Made by a program: the position numbers and the translations under genes
Notes under the pieces: generated by a model
What the model was told of the DNA's origin: nothing
The model's input: the letters and a program-made list of their open reading frames with translations, nothing else
Database searches by the model: none
In this document: positions 56,722 through 64,000 of the stretch, piece after piece
How positions within the stretch are numbered: the stretch's first letter is position 1
How the letters are laid out: every line of letters begins with the position of its first letter
DNA from: Senegalia massiliensis
GTDB lineage: Bacteria > Bacillota > Clostridia > Tissierellales > SIT17
Direction: 5' to 3'
Length of the DNA stretch: 64,000 nucleotides
Assembly: GCF_900626135.1 (NCBI RefSeq)
Contig: NZ_LR130785.1
Location: 777,241-841,240, forward strand

Positions 56722-58173
56722 ATGAAAATTAGTGATATTTTCAAGTTAGAAAAAACGCAATATGAGTTAGATTTTGTTGATATTAATACTGAGGTAGATA
56801 CTCCTTTATTTTTAGACCCTTACTTTATTTCAAAACAACAATTTCCATTTGCCCAAAGATCATATACTACATTAAAAAGCTATTTTAATTATTTATTATC
56901 ACTTCTGCGTAAACAAAGAATTAAAGAAGCAAAAGAGCTATTTAGTCATTTAGGTGAAAGTAATGAAATCTGTTTAGGAATGTCAAAAGGTAAGCCATCA
57001 GGAAAAGGCATGGGAGAAACAGATGGAGAAAGAATATTTAGTAATTTGATTAAGAGTAAGGCCTATGAAACAGGTCTAATGGAAGATATTGAAGATTTTA
57101 GAATATTTGTACCAAACGTTGACAAGGATAAAGTTTCTGATATGACCACAAATATAATAAAAAAACACTTAATAGAATATACACAAGAACAATGTAAGAT
57201 TTGGGATATCAAGCTTACTTGTGGAGTACCGTCAGGACATTTCTGGGAAGAAAAACAAAAGGTTTGGGAAGATGAATATACTGATATGTTAGTAATTGAT
57301 GGTAGAAAAATTTTATTGGTCCCTAAGCGTATAGTCTCCTATTCGAAAGAATACACACATGAAAAATATAAACAGCATTTTGTATTGAATTTTCTTCAAA
57401 ATGAACATCTAAGGTTACAAACAGGTTTAGTTAAAGAACGAAAAGATAAATTTAAAACAAAATATGTTACTAAAAAGAGTGTAGAAGAATATGAAGGTAA
57501 ATTTAATCTATTAGATAAAAAATGGTTAGCAGATTTTACTTTAGAGCATCCTGAAGTTTTTGCTGAATTTAAATACAAAGCAATTAATAAAATTCAAAGT
57601 TTTGAAAATGAAGAATTATGCAAAGAAGAATTAGGAAATATTACCAATTACTTAATATCAAGGTTAAAATCTATACCACCTGGGGCTGAAAATGCTAATA
57701 TCTATCATAAGACCGTTTTAGGTATTATGGAGTTATTATTTTACCCATATTTAGCTAATCCTAAAATAGAGCAAGAAATACATGATGGCAGAAAAAGAAT
57801 TGATATAACTTTTGATAATTGCGCAGAAAGTGGATTCTTTTTTAGACTATCTACAACGTATGATATACCTTCAAATTTTATAATTATTGAGTGCAAAAAT
57901 TATAGCAAAGATTTAAAAAACCCGGAATTAGATCAATTATCTGGAAGATTTAGCGCAAATAGAGGTAAGTTTGGAATATCTGTTTGTAGAACTATTGAGA
58001 ATATGGACTTGTTTATCAATCGTTGCATCGATACATATAAAGATGGTAGAGGATTGATTATACCTATTATAGACAGTGATTTGATAGAAATGTTAGAAAA
58101 CTATTCGTCATCAGGCAAACATTCTTGGGAAAAATTTTTTCAAGATAAATTTCATGAAATAGGAATTAGATGA
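56722..58173 (+). CDS. uncharacterised protein with nuclease-like C-terminus, defence-island type
   Basis: The 483-residue soluble protein starts M-K-I-S-D-I-F-K-L-E-K-T-Q-Y-E-L-D-F-V-D and I do not recognise its family. The N-terminal two thirds carry D-T-P-L-F-L-D-P-Y-F and other conserved-looking segments. The C-terminus has D-G-R-K-R-I-D-I-T-F near residue 354 and F-I-I-I-E-C-K-N near 385, then Q-L-S-G-R-F near 401. This D...E-x-K pattern is that of the restriction-endonuclease (PD-(D/E)xK, Mrr-like) fold. ATG 56722 has AAGGGG 8 bases upstream. It lies 25 bases after res and 73 before an OLD-like ATPase gene. Confidence 0.65.
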   Translation: MKISDIFKLEKTQYELDFVDINTEVDTPLFLDPYFISKQQFPFAQRSYTTLKSYFNYLLSLLRKQRIKEAKELFSHLGESNEICLGMSKGKPSGKGMGETDGERIFSNLIKSKAYETGLMEDIEDFRIFVPNVDKDKVSDMTTNIIKKHLIEYTQEQCKIWDIKLTCGVPSGHFWEEKQKVWEDEYTDMLVIDGRKILLVPKRIVSYSKEYTHEKYKQHFVLNFLQNEHLRLQTGLVKERKDKFKTKYVTKKSVEEYEGKFNLLDKKWLADFTLEHPEVFAEFKYKAINKIQSFENEELCKEELGNITNYLISRLKSIPPGAENANIYHKTVLGIMELLFYPYLANPKIEQEIHDGRKRIDITFDNCAESGFFFRLSTTYDIPSNFIIIECKNYSKDLKNPELDQLSGRFSANRGKFGISVCRTIENMDLFINRCIDTYKDGRGLIIPIIDSDLIEMLENYSSSGKHSWEKFFQDKFHEIGIR

Positions 58174-58246
58174 GAAATAGCAAACTTTTAAAGTTATAAT
58201 ATAAAATAGGAAGGACTAAATATATAACAGATAGGAGTATAATTAG

Positions 58247-59635
58247 ATGATAAAAGAATTATCAATAAGTGGTTTCAGAGGATTTGGTAAAGAACAAAAG
58301 ATAAATTTTTCTTTGCCTAATGGAGAATTAGGTAGTGGAATAAGTTTTTTTGTTGGTTCAAATAATTCTGGTAAAACAACAATATTAGAAGCATTAAGAT
58401 TTTTTAATTTAGATAATAATAATAGTCCTAGCATAGCTGAGAGGAAAAGGAATATAAAGACAAATAGTAAAGTAAATATAGTATTAACTGATGAAAAAGG
58501 AGACATATATCGTATAATTAGCGATCAACATGGAGGCAGTGTTACAAGTATGCATAAGAATAATGATGAAGAGGAGCACTTTGAAGGTCTAAAGATATTT
58601 GTCCTTCAGTCTAGGAGATTTGTTGAGTATGAGTTTCATCGAAATGAGAGTGATCGTTATGATTATATGCGCAATCTACAAATGAATATGCATAATAGAA
58701 CTTCTGGGTTAAATGACTTTAGCTCTAGATTATTTAGTATGCATAAAAAGAAAAAAGAATTTGATCCACTATTAAAGGAAATATTAGGGCATAATTTAGA
58801 TTGGACTATTGAACAAAATGATAATGGGACATACTATTTAAAGCTTGTAGTTAACGGGTGCATTCATAGTAGTGAAGGACTAGGAGATGGTATTTGGAGT
58901 GTGTTTACTATATGTGACGCGTTATATGATTCTGAAGCGGGTTCTGTTATAGCTATAGATGAACCAGAATTATCATTACATCCTGCATATCAAAGAAGAA
59001 CAATGGATTTGTTAAAAGAATATGCTAGAGATAGACAAGTTATTATTTCCACCCATTCGCCATATTTTATTGACTGGGAATCAATTTTAGTCGGCGCAGA
59101 ATTAATTAGAACTGTAAAAAACAAAGATGGAGATATAGAAATCTATAATTTAGAAAATGATACTAAAAAAGATATTAAAAAGTTTACAAAGGATATTAAT
59201 CAACCACACACTTTAGGGTTTGAGGCTAAGGAGGTTTTCTTTTTAGAAGATAATATAATTCTAGTTGAAGGTCAAGATGATGTTATATTTTATCCTAGAA
59301 TAGCGGAACAATTAAATACTGAATTTAAAGGAGATTTTTTTGGATGGGGTGTAGGTGGAGCACCTAAAATGAAATATATTATTAACATTTTAAAAGATTT
59401 GGGATATGAAAAAATAAATGTTATATTAGATGGAGATAAGCCAGATGATAAAGAAGAATTAGAAGGAAAATATCCTGAGTACAATTTTTTTATTATTCCT
59501 GCTGATGATATTAGAGATAAAAAGCCTAGAAAAGAGAGTGAGGGAAAAATAGGGATAGTTGATAGTAATGGTACGATAAAATCTGAATATAGAGATAAAA
59601 TGAAAGAATTGATATTAGAAATAAATAAGTTATAA
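58247..59635 (+). CDS. OLD-like AAA ATPase with C-terminal TOPRIM domain
   Basis: The 462-residue protein begins I-K-E-L-S-I-S-G-F-R-G-F with Walker A G-S-N-N-S-G-K-T-T near residue 37. An ABC-type signature region (S-S-E-G-L-G-D-G) lies near 205, Walker B A-I-D-E-P-E-L-S-L-H-P near 238 and S-T-H-S-P near 268. The C-terminus has L-V-E-G-Q-D-D near 338 and I-L-D-G-D-K near 392, the acidic residues of a TOPRIM nuclease. This is the plan of OLD-family nucleases and of GajA, but no UvrD-like GajB partner is present. It follows the nuclease-like gene and may work with it. ATAGGAG lies 9 bases before the ATG. Confidence 0.82.
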   Translation: MIKELSISGFRGFGKEQKINFSLPNGELGSGISFFVGSNNSGKTTILEALRFFNLDNNNSPSIAERKRNIKTNSKVNIVLTDEKGDIYRIISDQHGGSVTSMHKNNDEEEHFEGLKIFVLQSRRFVEYEFHRNESDRYDYMRNLQMNMHNRTSGLNDFSSRLFSMHKKKKEFDPLLKEILGHNLDWTIEQNDNGTYYLKLVVNGCIHSSEGLGDGIWSVFTICDALYDSEAGSVIAIDEPELSLHPAYQRRTMDLLKEYARDRQVIISTHSPYFIDWESILVGAELIRTVKNKDGDIEIYNLENDTKKDIKKFTKDINQPHTLGFEAKEVFFLEDNIILVEGQDDVIFYPRIAEQLNTEFKGDFFGWGVGGAPKMKYIINILKDLGYEKINVILDGDKPDDKEELEGKYPEYNFFIIPADDIRDKKPRKESEGKIGIVDSNGTIKSEYRDKMKELILEINKL

Positions 59636-59789
59636 AATTTTTAAAGTATTATTATGGAAAGATAGATATAAATAGTACCAAAACAGTACTAAAAACTTCT
59701 AAACAGCAAATAAACACAGATAAATTAAATAATACAAATACTACAACCGTTGAAAAATACACATCTAAAATAAAAATATTTTTATAATC

Positions 59790-59804
59790 ATTGAGTGGGA
59801 GTAA
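59790..59804 (+). repeat. attachment-site-like repeat, copy B
   Basis: ATTGAGTGGGAGTAA is identical to the last 15 bases of guaA and is again followed within 10 bases by a terminator hairpin, as at guaA itself. It marks the junction of two accessory segments. Confidence 0.7.
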
Positions 59805-59810
59805 ATTATA

Positions 59811-59854
59811 CAAACCTTGTGATGGCTTAATAAAGCTGTCTCAAGGTTTGTTTT
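59811..59854 (+). terminator. terminator behind the second guaA-end repeat
   Basis: CAAACCTTG (59811-59819) pairs with CAAGGTTTG (59842-59850), with GCTT-AATA-AAGC nested, and TTTT follows. Its position relative to the repeat mirrors the guaA terminator, so it may be a former guaA terminator. Confidence 0.75.
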
Positions 59855-60127
59855 AAACTCTGACTGTAGGTATTTTCAGAAACAAGAAAATAAAATAATA
59901 TAAAGAGCAATATCCCTATGTGGTAGGATAGTTGTTTAAATAATATGAAATTGAGGATAATAATTAATATAGATTTAAAGTATTAAAATTTTAAATTGAA
60001 AAATAATAATATTAACTATAAATATTTCAAGTTTATATGAAAGATATTTTTAATTCTAATTCATCAATATATAGTATATAATATAATCAAAATACTCTTA
60101 ATTGAAATAAAAGTAGATAGGAAGCTG

Positions 60128-61353
60128 ATGATTATGAAAAGTAGAAGAATTTTAAACCTTATCAAAAATGGAGAAGGGTTAAATGTTGAGTTTAAAGAAA
60201 GTAAATCCAAATTAAATAAAGATATATTTGATTCAGTTTGTGCTTTCTTAAATCGTAATGGAGGCCACTTATTTTTAGGAGTTGACGATTATGGTAATAT
60301 AGTTGGAGTTGATGAAGATTCAATTGAAAAGATAAAGAAAAACTTTATAACATCTATGAATAATCCTCTGAAAATTAGTCCAACCTTTTATTTATCTGTA
60401 AAAGAGATTGAAATTGATAAAAAGATAATCTTATATATATTTGTTCCGGAAAGTTCTCAAGTACATAGATGTAATGGGAAAATATATGATAGAAATGAAG
60501 ATGGAGATATAGATATTACTGATAATACGAACCTTGTCTCTATGTTGTATATGAGAAAACAGGGTACTTATACTGAAAATACAATTTTTCCATATGTTGA
60601 AATGGATGAACTTGAATTAGATATTTTTAAGAAAGTAAGAAAATTAGCAGGTAATCAAAAGGCAAACCACCCATGGACATCAATGGAGGATATGGAAATC
60701 TTAAGAAGTGCTGGTTTGTATCTTAAAGATCCAAATACAGGGAAAGAAGGAATTACGTTGGGCGGTATTTTGATTTTTGGAAAAGAAGAATTGATTCATG
60801 CTGCTCTTCCACATCAATCTCCAATCTATTAATTCATAGGGAGTTTGCAAATCCATTTCCAGCTAAATTGATTATAGAATCAGACAGAGTATATATTGAG
60901 AATAGCAATAAGCCACATGGTAATGGGGTTATTGATCCAGAGAGTTTTTCTCCCTATCCTAAGAACCCAACAATTGCAAAGTTCTTTAAAGAAATAGGGT
61001 GGGTTGATGAGCTTGGGTCTGGCGTAAAGAATGTTTATAAATATAACAAAATATATTCAGGTGCTAATCCTAAATTTATTGAAGATGATGTGTTTAAGAC
61101 TATTATTCCTTTGACCCCACAAGATACCCCACAAGATACCCCACAAGATGATGCGAGAATATCAGAAATACTAGAATTTTGTAACAATCCTAGGAGTAGG
61201 CAGGAAATTCAGGATTTGATTGGAATAAAAGATGTAAATCATTTTAGGGATAAATATTTAAAACCTCTATTAAGAGGAGGTTTGCTTAAAATGACATTAC
61301 CTCAAAAGCCCACAAGTAAAAACCAAAAATATTATTCTTCTAGAATGGAGTAA
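60128..61353 (+). pseudogene. AlbA_2/RecG-like ATP-binding protein gene, internal deletion and frameshift
   Basis: The first frame (60128-60832) has an AlbA_2 (Schlafen-like) domain, N-V-E-F-K-E-S-K ... F-L-N-R-N-G-G-H-L-F-L-G-V-D-D, and ends A-L-P-H-Q-S-P-I-Y. From about 60828 a second frame reads L-L-I-H-R-E-F-A-N-P-F-P-A-K to a C-terminal winged helix, ending at 61353. Intact relatives have roughly 70 residues between these parts, so a deletion removed them and shifted the frame. These proteins are frequent in accessory DNA, as regulators or defence components. The copy here should be non-functional. Confidence 0.8.
61115..61149 (+). repeat. 12-base tandem repeat (three copies)
   Basis: CCCCACAAGATA is repeated at 61115, 61127 and 61139 (last copy short of one base) and encodes T-P-Q-D units. 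Such runs occur in the linker of this protein family and vary in number by slippage. Confidence 0.85.
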
Positions 61354-61505
61354 GGCATTTTTAATCTTAATAGAATATAATCTAATGCTTCTATTTTGCT
61401 TCTAAAAATATGTAAAGCCAATATAATAGATATAAAACTATATAAAAACAGATACTAATATATAACTACTATAGAAATAATATATACTTATAACCAACTT
61501 GCATT

Positions 61506-61520
61506 ATAGAGTGGGAATAG
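61506..61520 (+). repeat. attachment-site-like repeat, copy C (diverged)
   Basis: ATAGAGTGGGAATAG differs from the guaA end at 3 of 15 bases but would still read I-E-W-E-stop. It lies at the junction to normal chromosomal genes. Synonymous-type differences suggest a guaA end from a different strain or species. Confidence 0.5.
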
Positions 61521-61560
61521 ATGATAAAAACAAAGTATTTATTTCTTAATTTTAACACAT

Positions 61561-61583
61561 ACTATAAAATATAAATTTATAGT
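61561..61583. repeat. inverted repeat upstream of the small hypothetical gene
   Basis: ACTATAAA (61561-61568) faces TTTATAGT (61576-61583), directly before the ribosome binding site of the next gene. It could be an operator or a translation-affecting hairpin. Confidence 0.4.
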
Positions 61584-61596
61584 AGAGGTGAGAAGT

Positions 61597-61776
61597 ATGG
61601 ATAAGAAATATGTAGTTATAACAGATAATGAATTTTCACAACCTATGTCAAGACACAGTGCTATAAATATAGTTAAGGATTATGACGAAAAAGGTATATC
61701 AAGTCATATAGTTTCAGAAGAAGAGGCAAGTAGGATAGGAAGCCCAGAAAATTTTAATGATCCTAAATGGGAATAA
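61597..61776 (+). CDS. small hypothetical protein
   Basis: This 59-residue protein begins M-D-K-K-Y-V-V-I-T-D-N-E-F and is acidic and soluble, with no cysteine or membrane segment. ATG 61597 follows GAGGTG; a GTG at 61588 overlaps that site. It has its own strong terminator. No family is recognised. Its place just beyond the third repeat makes it the first chromosomal gene after the islands. Confidence 0.6.
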   Translation: MDKKYVVITDNEFSQPMSRHSAINIVKDYDEKGISSHIVSEEEASRIGSPENFNDPKWE

Positions 61777-61780
61777 AGGT

Positions 61781-61836
61781 AAGATGAACATAGTTTAAAC
61801 ATTTGATACAGTTTAAACTATGTTCATCTTTTATTT
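61781..61836 (+). terminator. intrinsic terminator, 20-base perfect stem
   Basis: 61781-61800 and 61811-61830 are exact inverse complements with a 10-base loop. TTATTT follows. Confidence 0.9.
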
Positions 61837-61902
61837 AATAATTTTTTAATAATCAAACATTAGGGTATGTATGTATTACTATATTTATGGAGGTGAAAAA
61901 CA

Positions 61903-62334
61903 ATGAACAAATATATAAAAATTGCAATATATTATGCTGTACTTGGGCTAATTTCAGGTGTTTTTTATAGAGAATTTACTAAATTCAATGGAGTAGATGG
62001 AGGTACATCTTTAGCATATTTACATGTTCATATATTAACTTTAGGAATGTTCTTTTTTATGATACTCTCTCTATTTGAATCAAAGCTTAATATGAGTAAT
62101 TTTAAAGGATTTAAGTTGTTTAATATTACATATAATCTAGGTCTACATATAACTCTTGGGGTATTTATTGTAAGAGGTGTTACAGAAGTTTTAGGTTCTA
62201 ATTATAGTAGGGCATTTGATAAATCTATTAGTGGAATTGCTGGAATAGGTCATATACTTCTAGCTACTGGAATCATTACAATTTTAATAATATTAAATAA
62301 ATCTTCTAAAAAACTTGAAGTTTATAATCAATAA
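61903..62334 (+). CDS. DUF2871-like membrane protein
   Basis: The 143-residue protein has four hydrophobic segments. Conserved histidines lie in A-Y-L-H-V-H-I-L-T-L-G near residue 45, L-G-L-H-I-T-L-G near 83 and G-I-G-H-I-L-L near 120. That matches DUF2871 proteins, which resemble small haem-binding membrane subunits. Haem binding is an inference from the histidines. TGGAGGTG precedes the ATG. Confidence 0.75.
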   Translation: MNKYIKIAIYYAVLGLISGVFYREFTKFNGVDGGTSLAYLHVHILTLGMFFFMILSLFESKLNMSNFKGFKLFNITYNLGLHITLGVFIVRGVTEVLGSNYSRAFDKSISGIAGIGHILLATGIITILIILNKSSKKLEVYNQ

Positions 62335-62340
62335 TTATGA

Positions 62341-62401
62341 AAAGAAATCTATTGGACGAAAGCTTTTTTAAAAAGTATAATATTCATAGATTTCTTTTTT
62401 G
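62341..62401 (+). terminator. intrinsic terminator after the DUF2871-like gene
   Basis: AAAAGAAATCTAT (62341-62353) pairs with ATAGATTTCTTTT (62387-62399), with an inner AAGCTTTTTT region in the loop. T residues follow. Confidence 0.65.
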
Positions 62402-62435
62402 TTTATAAATATATTTTATATAAGGAGGTTTTGTC

Positions 62436-63419
62436 ATGGAGCATAGTAGAGTTTTGATAGCAAATTTACCAACACCTATACAAAAATTAAATAATCTAAG
62501 TGATAAATATGGTATAAATTTATATTTAAAAAGAGATGATTATACTGGAGTAGAGGTTTCTGGAAATAAAATAAGGAAACTAGAATTTGTGGTAGGTGAC
62601 GCATTTGAAAAAGGATGCGATACAATTATCACAGCTGGTGCTATCCAATCAAATCACTGTAGAGCAACAGCTGCAGTTTGTGCAAAGCTTGGATTAAATT
62701 GTGAGTTAGTTATTAAGGGTGAAAAACCAGATGATTTTGAAGGAAATATTTTTATTTCTAATATGCTAGGAGCAAATATTCATTATATCACTCCAGATGT
62801 TGCAGTAGATGAAAAAATGGAAAGAATCAATAAACAAATAAGTAACAATGGTAAAAAAGGTTATATTATTCCAATTGGAGCTTCTAATGCTGTAGGTTCT
62901 TTAGGTTATGCAGAAAATATTATAGAAATTATAAAGCAAGAAAAAGAATTAGGTTTAGAATTTGATGCTATTATAGTTACTGTCGGGTCAGGTGGTACAT
63001 ATGCTGGACTATGGTATGCTAATGAAACTATAGAAAATCCAAAAGATATAATAGGATTTAGTGTATCGGAATCTAGTGAAAAATTCACTTCAAATGTAAA
63101 AGATATCTTATTACATATGTATAAAAGAGATGGAATTATTAAAGAAAAAATTAACGAGAATGGTATAATTATTAAAGATGAATACATAGGGGATGGATAT
63201 GCATTAAGCAGATCAGAGGAAATAGAATTTATTTGTGACATGGCAAAATTAGAAGGAGTTATATTTGATCCTGTATATACAGGAAAGGCATTCAGAGGTA
63301 TGATAAGTGAAATTGAAAGTGGAAATTTTGATAAGTATAAAAATATTCTATTTATTCATACTGGTGGTTTGTTAGGATGGACAAATGAACAAAGAAATAT
63401 GGCAATGAAATTTAATTAG
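62436..63419 (+). CDS. D-cysteine desulfhydrase/ACC deaminase family PLP enzyme
   Basis: The 327-residue fold-type II PLP enzyme has L-K-R-D-D-Y-T-G-V-E-V-S-G-N-K-I-R-K-L-E near residue 30, whose second Lys binds PLP. Q-S-N-H-C-R-A near 72 and the phosphate loop T-V-G-S-G-G-T near 185 follow. Family members degrade D-cysteine to pyruvate, sulfide and ammonia, or deaminate ACC. D-cysteine is the more likely substrate in an anaerobe, and it would extend the D-amino-acid theme of the window. AAGGAGG precedes the ATG. Confidence 0.85.
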   Translation: MEHSRVLIANLPTPIQKLNNLSDKYGINLYLKRDDYTGVEVSGNKIRKLEFVVGDAFEKGCDTIITAGAIQSNHCRATAAVCAKLGLNCELVIKGEKPDDFEGNIFISNMLGANIHYITPDVAVDEKMERINKQISNNGKKGYIIPIGASNAVGSLGYAENIIEIIKQEKELGLEFDAIIVTVGSGGTYAGLWYANETIENPKDIIGFSVSESSEKFTSNVKDILLHMYKRDGIIKEKINENGIIIKDEYIGDGYALSRSEEIEFICDMAKLEGVIFDPVYTGKAFRGMISEIESGNFDKYKNILFIHTGGLLGWTNEQRNMAMKFN

Positions 63420-63432
63420 AATTAATTTAGAA

Positions 63433-63474
63433 AATAGGTAGTTTCATAACAAATTTGTTATGAAACTACCTATT
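63433..63474. terminator. bidirectional terminator, 21-base perfect palindrome
   Basis: 63433-63453 and 63454-63474 are exact inverse complements. It lies between the convergent desulfhydrase and methyltransferase genes and touches the stop codon of the latter. Confidence 0.85.
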
Positions 63475-64000
63475 ATTTATAAGCTAAAATTTCTCCATTT
63501 CCAATATATTCTTTTATTTTTAAACCATATCCCCATTTTCTTGCATATTCATCTGTAACTTCATTTAATTTTATATCTATATTTTTAAAACCAGTATTAA
63601 CTAAAATTTCTTTTATCTCTTCCAGAGATATTGCACCACCTACTCAGGTTCCATGTACATTTGGATCTTCTTTTATTTCATCTGGCAATTCTTTTTTTAA
63701 TAATATATCTGAAATGCTTATTCTTCCATTAGGTTTTAATACTCTATAAATGTCACTATAAACTTGTTTTTTATCAGTTGATAAATTGATTACACAGTTT
63801 GACATAAGTAGATCTAAATAATTATCTCTTATAGGTATATACTCAATTTCACCTAATCTGAATTCTGCATTTTTAAAGCCTTTTTTATCAACTATATCTC
63901 TAGCTTTTTCAAGCATCTTGTAGTTGTTGTCAATGCCTATTACATATCCTTTTTCTCCTACTGATTTTGATGCTAAAAACACATCCATTCCTCTTCCAGA
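63473..64000 (-). CDS. arsM: arsenite methyltransferase-like protein with in-frame UGA, probable selenoprotein (5' end outside window)
   Basis: Read on the minus strand from the window edge, the frame gives the AdoMet motif S-G-R-G-M-D-V-F-L-A-S, then V-I-G-I-D, L-M-S-N-C-V-I-N-L and V-L-K-P-N-G-R-I-S-I-S-D, the ArsM/UbiE pattern. It reaches a TGA at 63646-63644 after D-P-N-V-H-G-T. It continues without shift as V-G-G-A-I-S-L-E-E-I-K-E-I-L to a TAA at 63475-63473. ArsM proteins usually have Cys at the TGA position (C-x-G-G-A), where it binds As(III). A bSECIS-like hairpin follows at the correct distance. Selenocysteine is therefore likelier than a nonsense mutation, but this is an inference. 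Confidence 0.7.
63614..63630 (-). other. bSECIS-like hairpin
   Basis: On the minus strand UAUCUCU-GGA-AGAGAUA forms a 7-base stem. Its loop starts with GG, 21 bases after the UGA at 63646-63644. Bacterial SECIS elements have a G in the apical loop 16-37 bases after the UGA. Confidence 0.6.

Larger units (their letters stand above)
48262..59804. mobile_element. putative genomic island 1 at guaA (defence cargo, no integrase seen)
   Basis: The segment is bounded by exact 15-base repeats of the guaA 3' end (48247-48261 and 59790-59804). It holds accessory genes only: an unknown minus-strand gene, an Xre regulator, a decayed gene, structured non-coding DNA, a small HTH gene, type III mod and res, a nuclease-like gene and an OLD-like gene. 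Both flanks are housekeeping-type DNA. The 3' end of guaA is a known target of several integrases. None is recognised inside, so the element is probably decayed or moved by a helper. Confidence 0.65.
59636..60127. other. 492-base gap spanning the boundary of the two accessory segments
   Basis: It contains the second guaA-end repeat (59790-59804) and a terminator (59811-59854). No gene is visible; the rest is very AT-rich, with a TATATAATATAATC stretch near 60075 that could supply a promoter for the broken gene at 60128. Confidence 0.6.
59805..61520. mobile_element. putative remnant island 2 in tandem at guaA
   Basis: Bounded by the exact repeat at 59790 and the 12/15 version at 61506, this 1.7-kb segment carries only a broken AlbA_2-type gene. 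It would be a strongly reduced second insertion. The evidence is the flanking repeats and the decayed cargo; the right boundary is uncertain. Confidence 0.45.

Noticed and set aside
58247-59635. Gabija system (GajA)
   Set aside because: The ATPase-TOPRIM plan fits, but no UvrD-like GajB gene is adjacent.
61115-61149. CRISPR-like repeats
   Set aside because: The 12-base units are directly adjacent, without spacers, and code for T-P-Q-D.
63473-63988. Plain nonsense mutation (pseudogene) in the arsM-like gene
   Set aside because: The frame after UGA is intact, well conserved in character and followed by a correctly placed hairpin. A pseudogene would not explain the position at the conserved Cys. 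Still possible until selABCD is found.

Overview
The window comes from a low-GC, anaerobic Gram-positive bacterium of the Clostridia/Tissierellia type. This is an inference from the gene set. Evidence includes an AT-rich sequence, AGGAGG-type ribosome binding sites, Rex redox control, a butyryl-CoA dehydrogenase/Etf operon with a ferredoxin-like EtfA, NADP-type glutamate dehydrogenase, CIRCE-controlled groESL, and an in-frame UGA that looks like selenocysteine. No rRNA, tRNA, CRISPR array, transposase or integrase was recognised.

Layout. 1-2.9 kb: end of a HAD phosphatase gene and tex. 2.9-11.5 kb: an amino-acid salvage block with an ornithine-racemase-like protein, three M20-type amidohydrolases, an IclR regulator with a palindromic operator, a YfcC-family transporter and an N-acyl-D-amino-acid deacylase. 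11.5-20.7 kb: a Gfo/Idh oxidoreductase, a zinc/manganese-type ABC pair, an MFS transporter, an FMN riboswitch with ribU, and the tRNA t6A genes tsaE-tsaB-rimI and tsaD. A 58-codon minus-strand gene is also present at 19122-19298. 20.7-23 kb: a cluster of DnaA-box-like 9-mers and an ABC-F ATPase. 23-29 kb: rex, a sigma54 activator, and an acyl-CoA dehydrogenase-etfB-etfA operon. That operon's upstream region carries activator-type repeats, a Rex box matching the one at rex, and a -24/-12 promoter. 29-41 kb: a chemoreceptor with a sigmaD-type promoter, a P-loop/Asp23-like fusion, gdhA, an 8-oxoguanine glycosylase, membrane proteins, groESL, two CsbD paralogues and an NhaC antiporter. 41-44 kb: larE-larB-larC for the nickel-pincer nucleotide; larC is split by a -1 frameshift at an A9 run and no larA is in view. 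44-48.3 kb: an LCP protein, then a guanine riboswitch with guaB-guaA.

48.25-61.52 kb is the accessory region. The last 15 bases of guaA are repeated exactly at 59790-59804 and imperfectly (12/15) at 61506-61520. All three copies read I-E-W-E-stop, the pattern expected of elements inserted in tandem at the 3' end of guaA. The first segment (about 11.5 kb) holds an unknown minus-strand gene, an Xre-type regulator, a decayed gene, a structured non-coding stretch, and a defence block. The block is a small HTH protein, type III Mod and Res, a 483-residue protein with a nuclease-like C-terminus, and an OLD-like ATPase-TOPRIM protein. The second segment (about 1.7 kb) holds only a broken AlbA_2-type gene. 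After it, ordinary chromosomal genes resume: a small hypothetical protein, a DUF2871-like membrane protein and a D-cysteine desulfhydrase-like enzyme. The window ends in a minus-strand arsenite-methyltransferase-like gene whose conserved Cys position is UGA, followed by a bSECIS-like hairpin.

The strongest leads are the putative selenoprotein ArsM, the two-gene nuclease + OLD module in the guaA island, the Rex/sigma54 double control of the Etf operon, the larC frameshift and the DnaA-box cluster. All functional calls rest on motif recognition by eye; no database search was run.
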